A stretch of DNA of 6,903 nucleotides from Bacillota bacterium (GTDB taxonomy: Bacteria; Bacillota; Clostridia; Christensenellales; CAG-138): NCBI GenBank assembly GCA_023416175.1, contig JAEZIE010000030.1, positions 1-6,903 of the forward strand, written 5' to 3'. Positions 4,326 to 6,903 of this stretch are shown here, piece by piece (position 1 is the stretch's first letter; the number at the start of each line of letters is the position of its first letter). Under the pieces are notes generated by a model, which saw only the letters and a program-made list of their open reading frames with translations, ran no database searches and was not told the DNA's origin. A program made the position numbers and the translations under genes.

Positions 4326-5996
4326 ATGTACAATCTTTTAATCGGAGGGGCGGCCGGGCAGGGGATCGATACTGCGGCGGCCGTGTTGGAAAAAGCGCTC
4401 AAACGCTCGGGATACCATGTGTTTACCATGCGGGATTTTATGTCCCGCGTACGGGGTGGGCACAATTTTACCACCGTGCGCTTTGGGCCGGAGCCAATCT
4501 ACGGGCACAACGGCAAGTTTAACGGTATCATTGCCTTCAACGAGGAAACGGTAAGACTGCACAAAGACGAACTTATGGAGGGCGGATTTATCCTCTGTGA
4601 TGCTGCGCTCAATGTGGATGACCCCCGCGCCATCAAAATTGGAATGGCGGAAATCGCGCGTTCCCTTGGAGCTGCAAACGCGGCGGGCAGCGTTGCGATT
4701 GGCGCTGCGCTCAAGCTCTTTGGCGTAGGTGTTGCTGGGATTGAGGAAATCTTAAGCGAGTCCATCAAGGAAAAATACCTTTCCGTCAACGTACAGGCAG
4801 TGGAAAAGGGCCACGAGCTTATGGAGGAGCGCTATGCGCATTTGGGCGGCAGCTGCAGCGATTGCCTGCTTATTACCGGCAGCAGGGCGCTTTCCTTGGG
4901 GGCTCTTGCGGCGGGGCTAAAATTCTATTCCGCCTACCCGATGTCCCCCTCCACCACAATCATGGAGTACTTGGCTGCAAAGGGCGTAAAGGCCGGGGTG
5001 GTAGTCGAACAGGCGGAAGACGAAATCGCCGCCATCAATATGGCAATCGGCGCTTCCTTTGCGGGCGCGCGCGCCATGACGGGGACTTCCGGCGGCGGCT
5101 TTTCACTGATGGTGGAGGCGTTGGGCCTTTCCGGTATGGCGGAGATTCCGTTGGTGGTGGTGGATGTGCAGCGGCCCGGCCCCGTGACGGGGCTGCCCAC
5201 GCGCACGGAGCAAAGCGACCTCAAGTTCGTGATTTCGGCATCCCAGGGCGAATTCCCGCGCATGGTGATTGCACTCAGGAGCCATACCGATTCGTTCTAT
5301 CAGACCATACGCGCCTTTCACCTAGCAGAAAAATATCAGATTCCCGTCATCCTGCTGAGCGATCAGTACTTGGGTGATGCATCCGCCACCATAGCGCCGT
5401 ATAGCTTAGACGGCATCGAGGTACTTCCCTGCGGCGTTTCGGATGCGGGGCAGGAAGCGTACCTCCGCTACCGCTACACGGAGGACGGCATTTCGCCCCG
5501 CCTGCTGCCAGGCAAAAGCGAGCATTTTGTCACCGCTGACAGCGACGAGCACGACGAGTACGGCCATATCACAGAATCGGCAGAGGTGCGCGTCAGCATG
5601 GCGGATAAGCGGTTTAAAAAGATTGAAAAGCTCATGGAAGAACTGCAAGAGCCTGAATTCGTTGGGAGCGAGGAATTCACCACGTTGCTCATCGGCTGGG
5701 GCTCCACCTGGGGCCCGCTGAAGGAGGCCGTAACGCTGCTCAACGCGAACCACGGCGGCGGCTATGCCGCGCTGGTGTTCGGGGACGTATATCCGTTGCC
5801 GCAGAAGCTTCTCAAAGAAAAGAGCGCAAAAGCGCGCAGCATCATCAACGTGGAGCAAAACGCCACCGGGCAGCTTGCGGGGCTAATACGCGAATATACC
5901 GGCATCGTCTGCACCGGAAGCGTTTTAAAGTATGACGGACGGCAGATCAACGCACAAGAGATCGTAGAACAGGTGTTACAGGAGGTGCGAAAATGA
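4326..5996 (+). CDS. korA: 2-oxoacid:ferredoxin oxidoreductase, fused gamma-alpha subunit (KorA type)
   Basis: This 556-residue protein is the alpha subunit of an anaerobic enzyme that converts a 2-oxoacid and CoA into acyl-CoA and CO2 while reducing ferredoxin. The N-terminal gamma domain (about 1-170) opens with LIGGAAGQGI and carries MSRVRGGHNFTTVRFG. A short linker with CSDC (C177, C180) follows. The alpha pyrimidine-binding domain runs from about 184 to 420, with YPMSPST at 204-210 (the family's YPITPSS motif), EQAEDEIAAINMAIGASFAGARAMTGTSGGG in the active-site region (228-258) and GPVTGLPTRTEQSDL (285-299). The C-terminal domain II (about 450-556) carries LLIGWGSTWG and NVEQNATGQLAGLIRE. 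The length is normal for gamma-alpha fusions. The stop codon overlaps the korB start by ATGA, so the subunits are coupled in translation. The substrate (2-oxoglutarate, pyruvate or a branched-chain oxoacid) cannot be fixed from the sequence. No separate ferredoxin-like delta subunit is present, so reducing equivalents probably go to a free ferredoxin. Confidence 0.92.
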   Translation: MYNLLIGGAAGQGIDTAAAVLEKALKRSGYHVFTMRDFMSRVRGGHNFTTVRFGPEPIYGHNGKFNGIIAFNEETVRLHKDELMEGGFILCDAALNVDDPRAIKIGMAEIARSLGAANAAGSVAIGAALKLFGVGVAGIEEILSESIKEKYLSVNVQAVEKGHELMEERYAHLGGSCSDCLLITGSRALSLGALAAGLKFYSAYPMSPSTTIMEYLAAKGVKAGVVVEQAEDEIAAINMAIGASFAGARAMTGTSGGGFSLMVEALGLSGMAEIPLVVVDVQRPGPVTGLPTRTEQSDLKFVISASQGEFPRMVIALRSHTDSFYQTIRAFHLAEKYQIPVILLSDQYLGDASATIAPYSLDGIEVLPCGVSDAGQEAYLRYRYTEDGISPRLLPGKSEHFVTADSDEHDEYGHITESAEVRVSMADKRFKKIEKLMEELQEPEFVGSEEFTTLLIGWGSTWGPLKEAVTLLNANHGGGYAALVFGDVYPLPQKLLKEKSAKARSIINVEQNATGQLAGLIREYTGIVCTGSVLKYDGRQINAQEIVEQVLQEVRK

Positions 5997-6838
5997 GCGT
6001 ATTTCAAACATATGAAACCGCATGGTGCCCGGGCTGCGGCAACTTTGCAATACTGGACTGCCTGAAAACGGCCCTTACCGAATTGGGCAAATCCCCCCAT
6101 GAGGTCCTGATGGCGGCAGGTATCGGCCAGGCGGCAAAAACGCCACAGTACATCGGCGCCAACGCCTTCTGCGGGCTGCACGGGCGCTCCCTCCCCGCAG
6201 CGATTGCCGCGAAAATCGCCAACGAGAACTTAACGGTCATCGTGGATACCGGCGACGGAGATTCCTACGGCGAGGGCGGCAACCACTTCCTGCACAACAT
6301 CAGGCGCAACGTGGACATCACCCATTTTGTGCACGATAACCAGATTTACGGCCTTACCAAGGGGCAGGCTTCCCCCACAACTCTGGAAGGACAGGTAACG
6401 CCCGTACAGCCGGAAGGCTCAGCCAATACGGCGTTCAACCCGACGCTTGTGGCCATTGCGGCTGGTGCAACCTTTGTGGCGCGGGCATTCAGCGGCCGCA
6501 AGGAGCATCTCGTTTCCATCATGAAGCAGGCTATTTCCCATAAGGGCTATGCGCTGGTGGATATCCTGCAGCCCTGCGTAAGCTTCAACAAAGTCAACAC
6601 CTACGCATGGTACAACCAGCGCGTGTATGAGCTTGGGGAAGATTATAATCCTTCCAACAGGCTCGCTGCCATGGAAAAGGCCATGGAGTTTGGGGATAAA
6701 ATTCCGCTTGGCATACTGTATCGTCAGCCGGGGCAGACGTTCCACGAAAAGAACGCTATATTAAAGGACGGCGCGCCGCTGGTGGACCGCCAGACTGATC
6801 CCAATGTAGTCCGGGATTTGATGCGGGAGTTTCTATAA
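5993..6838 (+). CDS. korB: 2-oxoacid:ferredoxin oxidoreductase, beta (thiamine diphosphate) subunit (KorB type)
   Basis: This 281-residue subunit binds thiamine diphosphate (TPP) and an iron-sulfur cluster and works with the korA product. The N-terminal WCPGCGNFAI supplies C12 and C15. GIGQAAKTPQYIG and GLHGRSLPAAIAAKIAN follow. The TPP/Mg motif is GDGDSYGEGGNH (87-98), with N116 in HDNQIYGLTKGQASPT as the likely second metal ligand. C195 in ILQPCVSFNK is another family-conserved cysteine. Position 46, a cysteine cluster ligand in several characterised relatives, is Q46 here, while C60 (NAFCGLHGR) lies nearby. The length is normal. The ATG overlaps the korA stop by ATGA, with AGGAGG (5980-5985) 7 bases upstream. 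A strong terminator follows at once, so the operon ends here. Family assignment is firm; the substrate is not known. Confidence 0.93.
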   Translation: MSVFQTYETAWCPGCGNFAILDCLKTALTELGKSPHEVLMAAGIGQAAKTPQYIGANAFCGLHGRSLPAAIAAKIANENLTVIVDTGDGDSYGEGGNHFLHNIRRNVDITHFVHDNQIYGLTKGQASPTTLEGQVTPVQPEGSANTAFNPTLVAIAAGATFVARAFSGRKEHLVSIMKQAISHKGYALVDILQPCVSFNKVNTYAWYNQRVYELGEDYNPSNRLAAMEKAMEFGDKIPLGILYRQPGQTFHEKNAILKDGAPLVDRQTDPNVVRDLMREFL

Positions 6839-6851
6839 TCTGATACAAAAC

Positions 6852-6891
6852 AAAAGCAGAGAGCGGGTATTTAACCCCGCTCTCTGCTTTT
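6852..6891 (+). terminator. Intrinsic terminator of korAB, probably bidirectional
   Basis: Arms 6852-6867 (AAAAGCAGAGAGCGGG) and 6876-6891 (CCCGCTCTCTGCTTTT) are exact reverse complements, a 16-bp stem with an 8-base loop. The four A and four T at the base make it symmetrical, so it could also stop transcription arriving from the right. It lies 13 bases after the korB stop codon. Confidence 0.85.
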
Positions 6892-6903
6892 GCTCCGGCT
6901 TGA

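Overview
The window looks like part of a Clostridia-type Firmicutes chromosome. Ribosome binding sites are strong and purine-rich (AGGAGGG, GGAGGG, AGGAGG), promoters are of the sigma-A type, intrinsic terminators are compact, and there is a ferredoxin-linked 2-oxoacid oxidoreductase typical of anaerobes. Flanking genes have middling GC, while positions of about 310 to 1420 are clearly AT-rich. The species cannot be named from the sequence.

Layout. (1) Positions 2-229 hold the C-terminal end of a DUF2500 protein, followed by a terminator at 279-309. (2) Positions 435-1290 form what I read as a DNA inversion cassette: a perfect 19-bp inverted repeat (435-453 and 1272-1290) encloses one gene for a short tyrosine recombinase on the minus strand. 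On the minus strand the order is recombinase promoter, recombinase, strong terminator, a second sigma-A-like promoter, then the left repeat. (3) Positions 1432-3700 hold a two-gene chemotaxis operon, cheW and a methyl-accepting chemotaxis protein, starting just outside the right repeat. (4) Positions 3701-4325 contain a GC-rich hairpin, a terminator, about 400 bases with no recognisable gene, and a good sigma-A promoter. (5) Positions 4326-6838 hold korA (gamma-alpha fusion) and korB, overlapping by ATGA, and a perfect 16-bp-stem terminator closes the unit.

How the parts may work together. The main proposal is a phase switch. As drawn, the outward promoter at 483-511 points left, away from cheW, and no strong promoter for cheW-mcp is visible. 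Recombination between the 19-bp repeats would turn the cassette so that this promoter points at cheW, with transcription starting about 180 nt upstream of the gene. The recombinase terminator would insulate it from recombinase transcription. This would make a receptor and its coupling protein switch on and off together in a subpopulation. The repeats, recombinase and promoter-like sequences are seen directly; inversion and its effect on expression are inference. The korAB operon appears to be an independent metabolic unit with its own promoter and terminator.
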